Origin: Wuchereria bancrofti
Lineage: Eukaryota > Nematoda > Chromadorea > Rhabditida > Onchocercidae
Assembly: GCA_005281725.1 (NCBI GenBank)
Contig: SSBO01000003.1
Coordinates: 4,092,495 to 4,156,494, forward strand
Length of the DNA: 64,000 nt
Direction: 5' to 3'
Positions 37,799 to 48,791 of this stretch are shown here, piece after piece. A model generated the notes under the pieces. That model saw only the letters and a list, made by a program, of their open reading frames with translations. It was not told the origin of the DNA and made no database searches. Each line of letters begins with the position of its first letter. The first letter of the stretch is position 1. A program made the position numbers and the translations under genes.

Positions 37799-39229
37799 TC
37801 AATGATTCATTCGTGTATGCGCTTCTTGCGTGACACGAACGCGTTTTTCGAGACGTTTCTCCCAATGACAATCGCGATCATATGGCAAATCATCAATAAT
37901 ATAGTGCTCACCATTTGGTAATGGTTGTTTACACGCAGCGCACGTGAAACAGCGTGGATGCCAATGCTTATCAAGTGCAATTAAGCATGAATCGATAAGT
38001 ATCTCACCACAACCTGCATTGGAAATGTATTTAAATTCTTCCCTATTTTATATTTCTCTTTTGGAAATTTGAAATTTTTTCATACTTAAATTGTTGAATG
38101 TTTCTTATTAGCCTAGCAATATCAGTTTACTAAATTCAGCCCAGCAACATCAATTTGCCAAATTTAACTTGGCGAACTGTATGTTAAATCTAGCAGTAAT
38201 ATCAATTTAACTGGCAAAAACCATTTATTGAATTTAATTTAGCGATATTATTCGCCGAACGGATGCTAATTTTAAAATAATTCCAAAAAACTGAAAGAAG
38301 AAAAAGTTGCATGAAACAAAATCTAACATTGTTTCATTTGATTAATTTCACTGTTTATAATGGACGGGAAAAAAACTGTGCAACTAAAGTTTACAATGAT
38401 TTTACGGAATTAAAATGAAAATTAGAAAGAAAAAATGAGGAAACGAATCATACAATTAAGAATAATTGCATCAGTTAACATTAACTAGTAATGTGTCAAT
38501 TTCTTTTGCTTTACTTTTCATTGTTTATTTATTGGTTAGCAAATAACTCAAAATGGTACTGCGAAAAAACAGGAAAATTTTATTTACAAACCGTGACATT
38601 TTGGATTATATTTCTTAGAAAAACATTGTACACAATATGGCATTTCATCTGCAATCTAAAAAGTTATCATTTTTATGTGCTATTAATTTAAATTATAAGA
38701 AAATAAATGAACTTGGAATCATTAAATTTGGGATGAATTTGTTTAAGCTTATTGTACTATTTTTGATATTTCATTTGAACACAGCGGGAAGTTACTCTGA
38801 AAGTCTGAAGTTATTCTGAAATAATAGTTGTAGTTTAAAGTTCAATTAATGATATCCAGCGAAGAGAACGCTTTTGAATTATAATGTTGGGAAAGATTAG
38901 CGGTTCAATTACGTCATGCAAGGGAAATTGCAAATTATGGTACCGGGAAAAGTTACCCATTCTGGATAATCTACCCGTTCTAATCATGAAATCTAGGCGA
39001 GATTAACCCATCCTAAGTATGATATTAATCCAGGAGAGATGATTACCTGGTAGGTTTGCTTGATTGGTGCATTACAGGCATGGCAACGAAAGTGATCGGG
39101 ATGCCAGAGACGATTCATTGCAATCACCGCTTCCTCACCCAACGACGTGTTACAGAGGGCGCACATTCGACGATCACCTTCGGGCGGTTGGACATATCCC
39201 ACACCACGGCTTACTGTAGAATCACCCAT
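37799..39229 (-). CDS. Small protein with two LIM domains
   Basis: LIM domains bind two zinc ions each and mediate protein contacts, often at muscle attachments, adhesion sites or in the nucleus. Three minus-strand exons join in phase to 153 residues: 39229..39047, 38655..38592, 38013..37799. LIM1 runs from CALC through WHPDHFRCHAC to YCVQC...C, and LIM2 from CHGC through KHWHPRCFTCAAC to the DCHWEKR segment. The 64-base middle exon was found by phase and by its IADEMPYCVQC motif, which supplies the second zinc site of LIM1 and the first cysteine pair of LIM2. A charged tail of about 20 residues (EKRLEKRVRVTQEAHTRM) follows. I cannot assign it to a named LIM family; nothing else but the LIM modules and a short N-terminus is present. 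Confidence 0.85.
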
Positions 39230-40041
39230 TTAGCTTAGCCTAGTTTAGCTTCAGAAAAATGAGCTAATAATCGACTAAGATTCATTCAACTTTTTTGCTA
39301 TTTTATGACTGTTTTATACATTTGAAAAACAAAAAGAAATTTCAGATATGCAAATTTATAATTTATTGTCATTTGCTTCTTTTTTTCATTTGCATATAAT
39401 TCGAGCATTTATTCAATATTTTAGCCTTTTACTTGAAATTATTACTTAAAAATTTTTTCGATGCATAATTATCACAATGAGAATGCATCCATTCATTTTT
39501 ATTCACACTCACATCTTTTCTTGCAAATATATTTCATGTAATTCAATTCAAGTAATTAATTTCATTTCACATATCAATCATTTAAAACAGTATTGATAAA
39601 GCGTGAAATTTAAAGTTTATTGCGATAAATACATTGATTTGTACAATTGATGGAGATATATGATAATATGATATGTACAATTGATAGTAATATATGATAA
39701 TTTGTTGTTAAAATTATATTCATTTCTCGTCCTACAAGAAAACCAAAAAAAGATTTTCATGAAGAAAAAAAAAAAGAAAAAGAAGCATAGCAGAAATTAA
39801 ATTAGCCTAAAAAGCAATAATTTCTTGCTTCCTAAATTAAACAGTTAATACGTGTATAACATTTTCAAATAAATTGGGGTTCATACAGAACACAGCTAAA
39901 TAATTGAAATTTAAAATATTTATTATTACAATTGATATTAATTTAAAAAATTCGAGCAATAAATTTTCAATTTTTAAGAGAAAAGAATCATTGCCATGTT
40001 TCAAAAATAATAAAATGAAAAGTTTTAACTGCAATTTTTAC
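39230..40041. other. Spacer between LIM gene and phosphatase fragment
   Basis: AT-rich sequence. A possible short last exon of the phosphatase on the minus strand, LCSV then stop, follows a TTTAG acceptor at 39895-39881, but this is weak. The LIM gene promoter should lie at the left end. Confidence 0.35.
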
Positions 40042-41142
40042 TTTATGTCTTCTTGCATATGCATCGTAATCATCAATAAATTCGAGTAAACGTTGTGACA
40101 TGTCAACGATATTGAGTTCATGAAAGAATTGAAGTAACAAGCGATTAAGCACAATATATTGCTGTAATTTTCATTCATCTGATAAATCATTTCCAATTAC
40201 TGTCCAAACAATTTCAATTGTTATATAAATTTCATATTATTATGTTATTTCCGAATTATTCCCAATTATTAGATAAATTATTTCAAATGCTGTATAAGTC
40301 ATTTTAAATTATTACATCGTTAATTATCAATTATTAAACGATTCATTTTCAATTCTTGTCTAAATCATTTCAATTATTTTCTAAATCATTTCGAAATAAT
40401 TTATTAATCATTTCCAAAATTTCCCCCTAAATTCCAGTATCAAAAAATATGTTATATTCTATTATGTTATTAAAAAAACTTTCCACTAAATATTTGTCAA
40501 AAAATTAGCATAGTAAAATCTACTAAATTGTTGCTAATAAAATATTTTGATTAGTTATTTTCAATCAAAATCTTTTAGGCAAAAAAGGAATCAACAAATG
40601 AATTTATTCTCTTTTCACAAATCATTCATTGCACGTATTCTGAAAATTAAATTTTTAATTTAATTGAAAATTATACTAGCATTAGAAATTATAACAAACC
40701 GTAGGAGTGCTTATAGCCATAGCACGTTGATTTCGAATTTCCTTCACCACTTCTATCAGATCAGCGCAGCTTTTACCTTGCAGCACTCTTTGCAGCGTGC
40801 ATTCAATGGCCACAAAAATACCACTTCGGCCAATACCTATTCAAATATTTACTTTCTATAAAGTAAACGTTATCATTTAATTTGTATAAACTGATTGATT
40901 GATTTGTTACAATGCAAAAAATACTTTTCTGTGTTCCTTAATTTTAATTGCATTAATTTAATAATTCTCAAAAATACATTTCATCAATATAATATTTGTT
41001 TCAAAAGTTTGTTTCTTTTCTTTTTTGAAATAATTTTAAGAGAAAAATCATAAAAAGATACCATCAGAACAGTGCACAACAATTGGTTTTTTGAAATTTC
41101 GAATTGCGCATAACAAATTGAAAACCGTAAATGACGGATCCG
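40042..41142 (-). CDS. Protein tyrosine phosphatase, C-terminal half of catalytic domain (5'-truncated)
   Basis: Classical PTPs dephosphorylate phosphotyrosine through an active-site cysteine in the HCxxGxxRSG loop. Three minus-strand exons are in phase: 41142..41062 (DPSFTVFNLLCAIRNF then VVHCSDG), 40836..40700 (IGRSGIFVAIECTLQRVL to AISTPT, with the Q-loop region) and 40161..40042 (QYIVLNRLLLQFFHEL to DAYARRHK). The catalytic cysteine and arginine are both present. Missing are the phosphotyrosine loop, the KNR region and the WPD loop that should precede DPSF: upstream of 41143 the sequence changes abruptly into an inverted copy of hyccin. The reading frame runs on into that copy without a stop. 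It may be a broken gene, a true chimera or an assembly error. The last coding exon is uncertain. Confidence 0.85.
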
Positions 41143-42060
41143 GTACAAATGCAGGTGCTCCGGATTTTAAGGCAATATCTGAAGCAAGATTGAGCTTCTT
41201 TGGATCATGGTATACGCTCGGAAAACGTATGGATGGTATTCGGACCTTAAAAATATGCAGGTTGAATCAAAAATCGATTAGATGTTAAAGGTAAGAGAAA
41301 AAAAAAATAAAAACATTAAAGCATGAGCTTATTGGAGAGACACTTCAAAAAAAGTTTTCGAAAAAAAAAATTCCAATGTTAAATGGCATTTTGAATTCGT
41401 TTAACAAATAGTGACCAGGAAAAACTTTGTTTCATTTTGTTTTAACTCATCTAATACGTAATATCTATAGTGTTTTGAATATTCTTATTTGAATATAGAA
41501 CTCTTCAATAACACAGCAAAGAAGGTTCAGGAAGTCTCTTCACTACAAGTTACATTTTTGCAACAATATAGTTAAGTAAATATCATAAGTTACAGTTGAC
41601 CCATATAGCAAAAATATTAAGAAAGTGACATAATTCAATGCAGTTCAAACTTAACTGTTAAATTCAACCCAAAGTGATTCGTCAAATTGAGCTAGTCATC
41701 CTAGTTCAAAGTGAATAGTTAAATTAAGGTTGTAGGACCAAGTGTTTTAACAAATTGAAACTTCAAATGTAGAAAGCAAACACCAAAGAAGCAATAAAGT
41801 TCACAAAATACTTACTTCCTCTACTTTTTTTGTTACTGATTCAGATAGAATACCACCAGCAAGTATTTCTTCATTAAATATAGCGAGAAAGAACGTTTCA
41901 AATATGGAAACTGATTTCTTTTGACGCTTAGCTAGTGCCAAAAGATAGATATGAATTAATGATGGAATGCATTGCAATACGAAATAACGTAATATACCTG
42001 AAGAAGGTTATCTAAGAAAATTTGAAATATTACCTTTTCCTTCATGAATTATTTCATTGT
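41143..42060 (-). pseudogene. Inverted partial copy of hyccin (exons 2, 3 and most of 4), joined in frame to the phosphatase
   Basis: The minus strand carries copies of hyccin exon 2 (42060..42034), exon 3 (41997..41816) and the first 103 bases of exon 4 (41245..41143), with splice sites intact and exon 3 looking identical to the original. Exon 1 with the start codon is not copied. At 41143 the copy ends in GTAC and continues as phosphatase sequence in the same frame (AFVPDPSF across the junction). The combined exon 41245..41062 is 184 bases, which keeps the phase required by the phosphatase exon that follows. Confidence 0.75.
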
Positions 42061-42321
42061 CTACAAAAAATGAAGGGTATTTTATGTGAGAAATGGTAAT
42101 GTTTAAAATTATATCACATTTACATGCTTTATGCAAACGTATCTCTTTAGTTTAGTGAAGCAGTTGTTTAAAATGCTGATAATGAAAATTTACAATTGCA
42201 TGATAAAAAGGGATACAAAAAATAATTGATATTTGACTATTTACATCTATCGATACTACTAAGAATGTCAAATCACAACTGTAAGTATTTCATAACGTCT
42301 TAGCAATTATTCTGCAGTAGG
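41143..42321 (-). repeat. Inverted-repeat arm 1 (hyccin fragment)
   Basis: Reverse complement of 44840-46017. The arms differ in length by one base, explained by a poly-A run (ten A at about 41298-41307 against nine T in the other arm). Beyond 42321 and before 41143 the similarity stops sharply. Confidence 0.88.
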
Positions 42322-44479
42322 CAAAATTATAATCGAGTTAAAAAGTTTTTGAAGAAAAGAGCAAAATTACTCAAGGAAGAAATGATATTTTATGGGAAGT
42401 ATTGAAAAAAATTTTCTGTTCAGTTAATCTATTTTTTATGGATTATTAAAAATAAACAAAACGAAGTTTTTTTGAAATTTAAATTATTCGTTTTTCACGT
42501 TATAGATATTATAATTTAAATACTATAAATGTATTATAAGGGATCTAAATATTTAATTAATCACTATTTTAAACATTCATATTTAAATGAGCATATAAGA
42601 TTTTAAATATTTTATTTTTAATACCACAAATATACTAAAATTTTAAGTGTTTTAATTTCAATACTAAGGGTTTTAAATTTTTTAATTTATATGTCATAAA
42701 TATATTAATACTGAAATAGGAAGAAAAAAAACGAGTTGAAAATGTTAGTAATTTGATTAGTAAGTGACTTCACAATTGTCGTTGTCATAGCAGCGCATAG
42801 ACAGTGCAAGGTAATATATCATTTTCATCTTTTTTCTTAATCATCTAATTTTTTTTAAATTATGTTTTATTATAATTTATTTATGCTCTATTACAATTTT
42901 TACTTTTTTTTTTGTTATTTCCTTAAATCAAACTGTTAAATTATTAAAAAATTGTAACAAAAAAAAGGAAAAAAAGATATATCAACTATATCAACTAAAT
43001 TATGTTTTATTATAATTTATTTATGCTTTATTATAATTTTTGATAAATGATAAATTTTGATAAAAGATAAATGAGTTGTTTTAAATTAAGCCAAATATTT
43101 GTTTGTAAATGGCATAATTTTATTATTATTTGTCACAATTCAAAAAAATTAATTATTTCAAGTATTATTTATTTTAACAAAAATATTGTATTTTTAAATC
43201 AAAAATTTAATATAAAAAATAAGAATCATATAGTTAATTTATTTCTTAAATGCGTAATTTAGCTTGCAAACAATTGTTAAAATCATTAAAAAATTAATAA
43301 AAAATTGTTGAAATAATAGAAAAATTGTTTCAGAAGGAGAAAAAAAAATTTCTATGGTAGTTTTTAATGTTACAAAAAAAATAAAGAAATTATGCCTTTC
43401 TTTTTTCTTTTCTTTTTTTGCTTATAATTTAAGTTGGAATAATTATTGGATTAAATTAATGAATTAAGTTAATGAATTAGAATGGATTATTTGAATTGAA
43501 ATAAATTAGAATGAGTAAACAATGAAAGAAATGAGTTAAATAATTGTGACGATGATGTCAAACAAAATGTTTGCAAATTGATTGCTTAATCAATTCTTTA
43601 TAAATTAAACATCAATTGTTCATAAATATTAGCGCGTTGTTTATGCTTAAATTTTAATTAATATTATTAATAAAACGACAACAAAATACCATTGTTATTT
43701 TGTAAAAATACTGAGATTGAAAAATATTTTTTATATTTGATTTTTGTTAAATTAAATTGAATTTCATCATATTTTTTCTATCCCTTTATTTTGAAGTACT
43801 ATTAAAACAAATATGTAAAGTGTTAAAATTAAAAAGCAGTCTTGTATTTAATCCTTGTCAGATTAAATTTTTTTTTCCGCATGGTTTGAATTTGCCAAGT
43901 TGTTATACTCTATGAGATTTCATTGCTTCACATTGTGGCCGCGTTAATTATGTGATGTTTTTGGATTCAATTTGAAGGAAAGGTGGAAATTTTAGAGTTG
44001 TTGGGCATGGTCCTCTCTGTTGACCTGTTACGACTTGACCTTTGACTTTGGCTAAGGTTTTGTTGAACGTTGTGAATAGAAGAATGTAGAAGTAAATGAC
44101 TGAATGAAATGCTGTAGCAGTAGATGATCCGGTTCGGAGATAAAGAGCGGAATGTTGACGGTACATTCAGTGTAAAAACGAATAAATTGCTAGTTTAGGG
44201 GTTTTCCATCAAATCAGTCAAAGTCAAATAGATTTGAAAATATTTTATATTTCGGGTTTGATTACTTTGTAAATTTAAGCAATTAGATTTTGTTTTCTAT
44301 TCAAAACGAAAAATGATAAGTTTAAAAATTTTTTGCTGCTTATTTGTGTGCATTGACATAATCATTGGAATGCTTGATCGTTATTGTCTCCTATTTATCT
44401 ACTTGTGTCATCTACTTGTTGTCTCCTATTTATTGATACGAACAGCGAATGTTTTAATTTTAATAATCTTTTAGCTGCT
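42322..44479. other. Loop between the inverted hyccin copies; hyccin promoter side
   Basis: AT-rich spacer of about 2.2 kb. It contains a 45-bp direct repeat pair (about 42856-42901 and 42999-43043) and no gene that I recognise. The right part, 43900-44470, is less AT-rich and lies directly before hyccin exon 1, so it probably holds the promoter; TTTTAG at 44469-44474 is a possible trans-splice acceptor. No reversed copy of hyccin exon 1 is present. Confidence 0.45.
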
Positions 44480-47400
44480 ATGAATAGTGAGCAATTACAA
44501 GATTGGCTCACTGATTTAAACGAACGATGGAAAAATAGCACAGAAAAGCGAGCATTGAAAGATGTGGAATATGAACGAACACAGTTAACTCGTGAAACCT
44601 GCAAAACTCAGTATTTAATCAACTATCTCAGCTGTAATTACACTGATGTTGACTTGGTTCAACCGGTTGTAGCACAACTTCTGGCATGTTATTATCGTGG
44701 AGGTTTCTTTTCTATATGATTCTGAACTAATATGACTTTGATATATCTGATCGGATTGTTGATTATATTTTTTTATTTTTTGTAGAAAAATAAATAAAAA
44801 TATAAAAAATAGTACTTGCTAGGCATTATTTTAAGTTTACCTACTGCAGAATAATTGCTAAGACGTTATGAAATACTTACAGTTGTGATTTGACATTCTT
44901 AGTAGTATCGATAGATGTAAATAGTCAAATATCAATTATTTTTTGTATCCCTTTTTATCATGCAATTGTAAATTTTCATTATCAGCATTTTAAACAACTG
45001 CTTCACTAAACTAAAGAGATACGTTTGCATAAAGCATGTAAATGTGATATAATTTTAAACATTACCATTTCTCACATAAAATACCCTTCATTTTTTGTAG
45101 ACAATGAAATAATTCATGAAGGAAAAGGTAATATTTCAAATTTTCTTAGATAACCTTCTTCAGGTATATTACGTTATTTCGTATTGCAATGCATTCCATC
45201 ATTAATTCATATCTATCTTTTGGCACTAGCTAAGCGTCAAAAGAAATCAGTTTCCATATTTGAAACGTTCTTTCTCGCTATATTTAATGAAGAAATACTT
45301 GCTGGTGGTATTCTATCTGAATCAGTAACAAAAAAAGTAGAGGAAGTAAGTATTTTGTGAACTTTATTGCTTCTTTGGTGTTTGCTTTCTACATTTGAAG
45401 TTTCAATTTGTTAAAACACTTGGTCCTACAACCTTAATTTAACTATTCACTTTGAACTAGGATGACTAGCTCAATTTGACGAATCACTTTGGGTTGAATT
45501 TAACAGTTAAGTTTGAACTGCATTGAATTATGTCACTTTCTTAATATTTTTGCTATATGGGTCAACTGTAACTTATGATATTTACTTAACTATATTGTTG
45601 CAAAAATGTAACTTGTAGTGAAGAGACTTCCTGAACCTTCTTTGCTGTGTTATTGAAGAGTTCTATATTCAAATAAGAATATTCAAAACACTATAGATAT
45701 TACGTATTAGATGAGTTAAAACAAAATGAAACAAAGTTTTTCCTGGTCACTATTTGTTAAACGAATTCAAAATGCCATTTAACATTGGAATTTTTTTTTT
45801 CGAAAACTTTTTTTGAAGTGTCTCTCCAATAAGCTCATGCTTTAATGTTTTTATTTTTTTTTCTCTTACCTTTAACATCTAATCGATTTTTGATTCAACC
45901 TGCATATTTTTAAGGTCCGAATACCATCCATACGTTTTCCGAGCGTATACCATGATCCAAAGAAGCTCAATCTTGCTTCAGATATTGCCTTAAAATCCGG
46001 AGCACCTGCATTTGTACAAGCGACAGTTAGAATTTGCAATTATATATATATATTCTTTTTAAAATTTTGAAAACTTATGTTTTTTTGTTTTCTTTAGCTT
46101 ATTTAATTTGCAGAAAACTGTACGGATTGGTCCTTACAAGTCAGTAGATAGGATTATTCCACAAAATAGGCAAACAGTATTGACTCGTCTATTAAAATCC
46201 GTAAGTTTTTGTGGTCGTAGCTTGTAAATGGTAATTTAAAATGTAAATGGTAGATTTTTGAATAGAAAGCAAATAACATCTTTAGCAATTATACAACTCA
46301 TAAATTATTTTCATCTTTCTTTTTCAGGTGAATGGATGTCTCTGTAGGTTATCGCGTGATGTGATATGTCAGGGTATATGTTTGAGCACTATAGCTCTTT
46401 GTCAAAGCGGGTTTTCTTTTCGCGAAACTGTTTTAGTGTCACGAGTTTTTGGCAGCAGTTTTCGTCGTAAAGAATTTGATGACTTTTCAAAGTATGTTGA
46501 TTAGACGGTTTTTTTTATTACCTTTTCTTCTGTTTTATTCCAAGTTTCACTCAATACATTTCTAAGATTTTGGAATAAACCTGGTTTTCTATGTATTTTT
46601 TTGTTGTTAGTACGTTGGCAATATGCAGTTATAATTCCTCATACGGCTTTCCTCACACATACCTACGACTTCCACATCTTTCTATCATCATTTTGATAGT
46701 AATAAAATTACCTTATTCATTCAGATACTTGCCATTGGCTTTAACGTGAAAAGCAAAAACTAATTTTGCAAAATTACTGGTTTTCAGTTGTGTTTGGTAA
46801 ATTTGAAAACTTCTGTATTAATATCTATAAGGTTGTATATAAGAATGGCATCTGCTCTGATCTAAAAAAGTAAAAAAGTGTTTGCAGAAAACCAAGATTA
46901 CGAATCTCGTCTCAGTATCTGTTAGAATCTTTGAATGGTTTATACTTTGCATTATTCAATGGTACGCCAGAATTAGCTGTTCAGGCTGTAGATGCTGTAC
47001 ATCAAAGAGCTTTGTATGAATTCTATGCAGATGTTATTTTGGTATGTTTCATTATTCAAATTCTATGCTGACTATGGTCAAACCGTTGAGTAACCATATT
47101 TCTTCTACTCATTTTTTAATACCACTGGAATAAGTTTTGTTTATTCTGTTACAGGTAACGAATAGTATTAGTGAGACCCTGCTTGAAAGTAACTTTCATA
47201 AAAATGAAGAACTGTTGACAGCCCAGTGGGTGCGTCCTGGAAAACTGGATAATCATAAACGAAATGAAGTTGTAACAAATGCTTCCTTGCGACTAAAGAA
47301 AATGCCCGAGGACATTTCACCTGTTGTAGATGATAATATAAAAGGATTTAATTTTTCTGATAGTAAGTTAGTTTCTCTAGCTGTATTTTGTTCGCTTCTA

Positions 47401-48502
47401 AGTTGTTGAATTGATTTCTGCTATTCTGCAGGTGGTAACTTTTTTATCTTTGAGTTGTCGTTTCTTGGGACCCTCATTGGATTATAAGTAATTCATCATC
47501 GGTGTTCTGCCACCATTCCTTTTACGTATCATGGATACTGTTTGCTTCTCTACGAGTACTTTTTATCATTCTCAATTGATCAGAATTTTTTCCGAATTTC
47601 ATCATCCCAACGATATATTTCATGTGAGGAAGCTACACATTTCACTATAAACAGGACGTTTTGATGTCTGTCATACATATTTACTTAGTGTGAATTTATT
47701 GCTCTTCTATAAAATTTGTTTTAGCATATCTTGCGAGCAAATTATATCTTTGGTCTGCTTTTGTTTGAAGTTATGACTTAATTACTGCAAATACAGGTGT
47801 TGAAAATTTCAAGAAGAAGATTGCCGTGAAAGTAGAACAGCGTAAATTAAAGTGCCAATTCGGACATTATAGAAAATCAGTGAGTGATTTTTTTTCCAGT
47901 AATATTTGTATCAACAAAATTCTCTTCACAACGATTAGTGTGCATCATTTCAGTAAATTTATGCTGAAAACGCGTGAAAGTCCTTGATTCTTGATAGATT
48001 ATTGAGGTGTCTTGAAACTTATATTAGTATTATATTTATGAGGGTAAAAAATATATAACGCATGCATAGCAACTATTTCATTTTGAAAATAGTAAGGTTA
48101 AAAGAGGAACTGCTTTAGGAAAATAGTGATGGAAATGCAGGTGATATCGAATTGGGTCCAATCAACGAAGAATCAGTTGCAAATGCAGCACCGAATCCTC
48201 TAATTTTTCCTGCTACTGATGAAGCCATATGCCAGGATTCGCCACAGCATCATTCCATATCAAATGGTTTGGCAAATTCTGATAATAACATATCGGTTTC
48301 GTTTCGACAAGATCAGGTTAATGGAGCATCATTAAGACTAAAGAATGAATTAATCGACTTTTCGATCCCACCAGATGGCAATTTATCTGAAGTAGTCAAA
48401 ACAGCATCTGTAGAGGACGGTGTACACGACTTAGCAAAATGGCATGGCAATATTCAACATATCGATAGTGCAACTGATGGTTTTGAAGACGCTTCATCAT
48501 AA
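44480..48502 (+). CDS. HYCC: Hyccin/FAM126 homologue (PI4KA complex subunit)
   Basis: Hyccin binds TTC7 and, with EFR3, places the PI4-kinase PI4KA at the plasma membrane, where it makes PI4P. Ten exons join in phase to about 540 residues: 44480..44702, 45101..45127, 45164..45345, 45915..46025, 46114..46200, 46328..46491, 46888..47041, 47155..47362, 47797..47879, 48119..48502. The start MNSEQLQDWLTDLN corresponds to the EEWLSEF start of human FAM126A. VRIPSIRFPSVYHDP matches the family's FTIPSLSKPSVYHEP, and LNGLYFALFNGTPELA matches the segment YFAFYNGEWDLA. The last two exons encode a long, probably disordered acidic tail. Exon 2 is a 27-base microexon. TTTTAG lies six bases before the ATG. 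Part of exon 4 and all of exons 2-3 lie within the inverted repeat. Confidence 0.9.
44840..46017 (+). repeat. Inverted-repeat arm 2 (within hyccin)
   Basis: Runs from hyccin intron 1 to the middle of exon 4 and pairs with 41143-42321 on the other strand. Confidence 0.88.
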
Positions 48503-48744
48503 AGATTTTAAAGCTTATAACTCAGTTCATCGGCAAATTTGGAAGTTAGAAGTTTTGTATTTTCAAACTCATATTTTAGGATAACTTGTTTTGTCTAGGA
48601 ATGGTTGCAGCTGTTTACGCAGTTTCTTAATTTTTTGCATATTCACTTTTTTTGATGTGCACTCGCAGCTGTTTCTCAATTTCTTTGTTTACGTATTTAC
48701 TTTTTTGGTGTTACTGCACTTATATTATTCTCTATCTTTCCATA

Positions 48745-48791
<47 letters not shown>

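Noticed and set aside
41091..41288. Plus-strand open frame of 65 residues
   Set aside because: It is the antisense of the copied hyccin exon 4 and phosphatase exon; the minus-strand reading matches known families.
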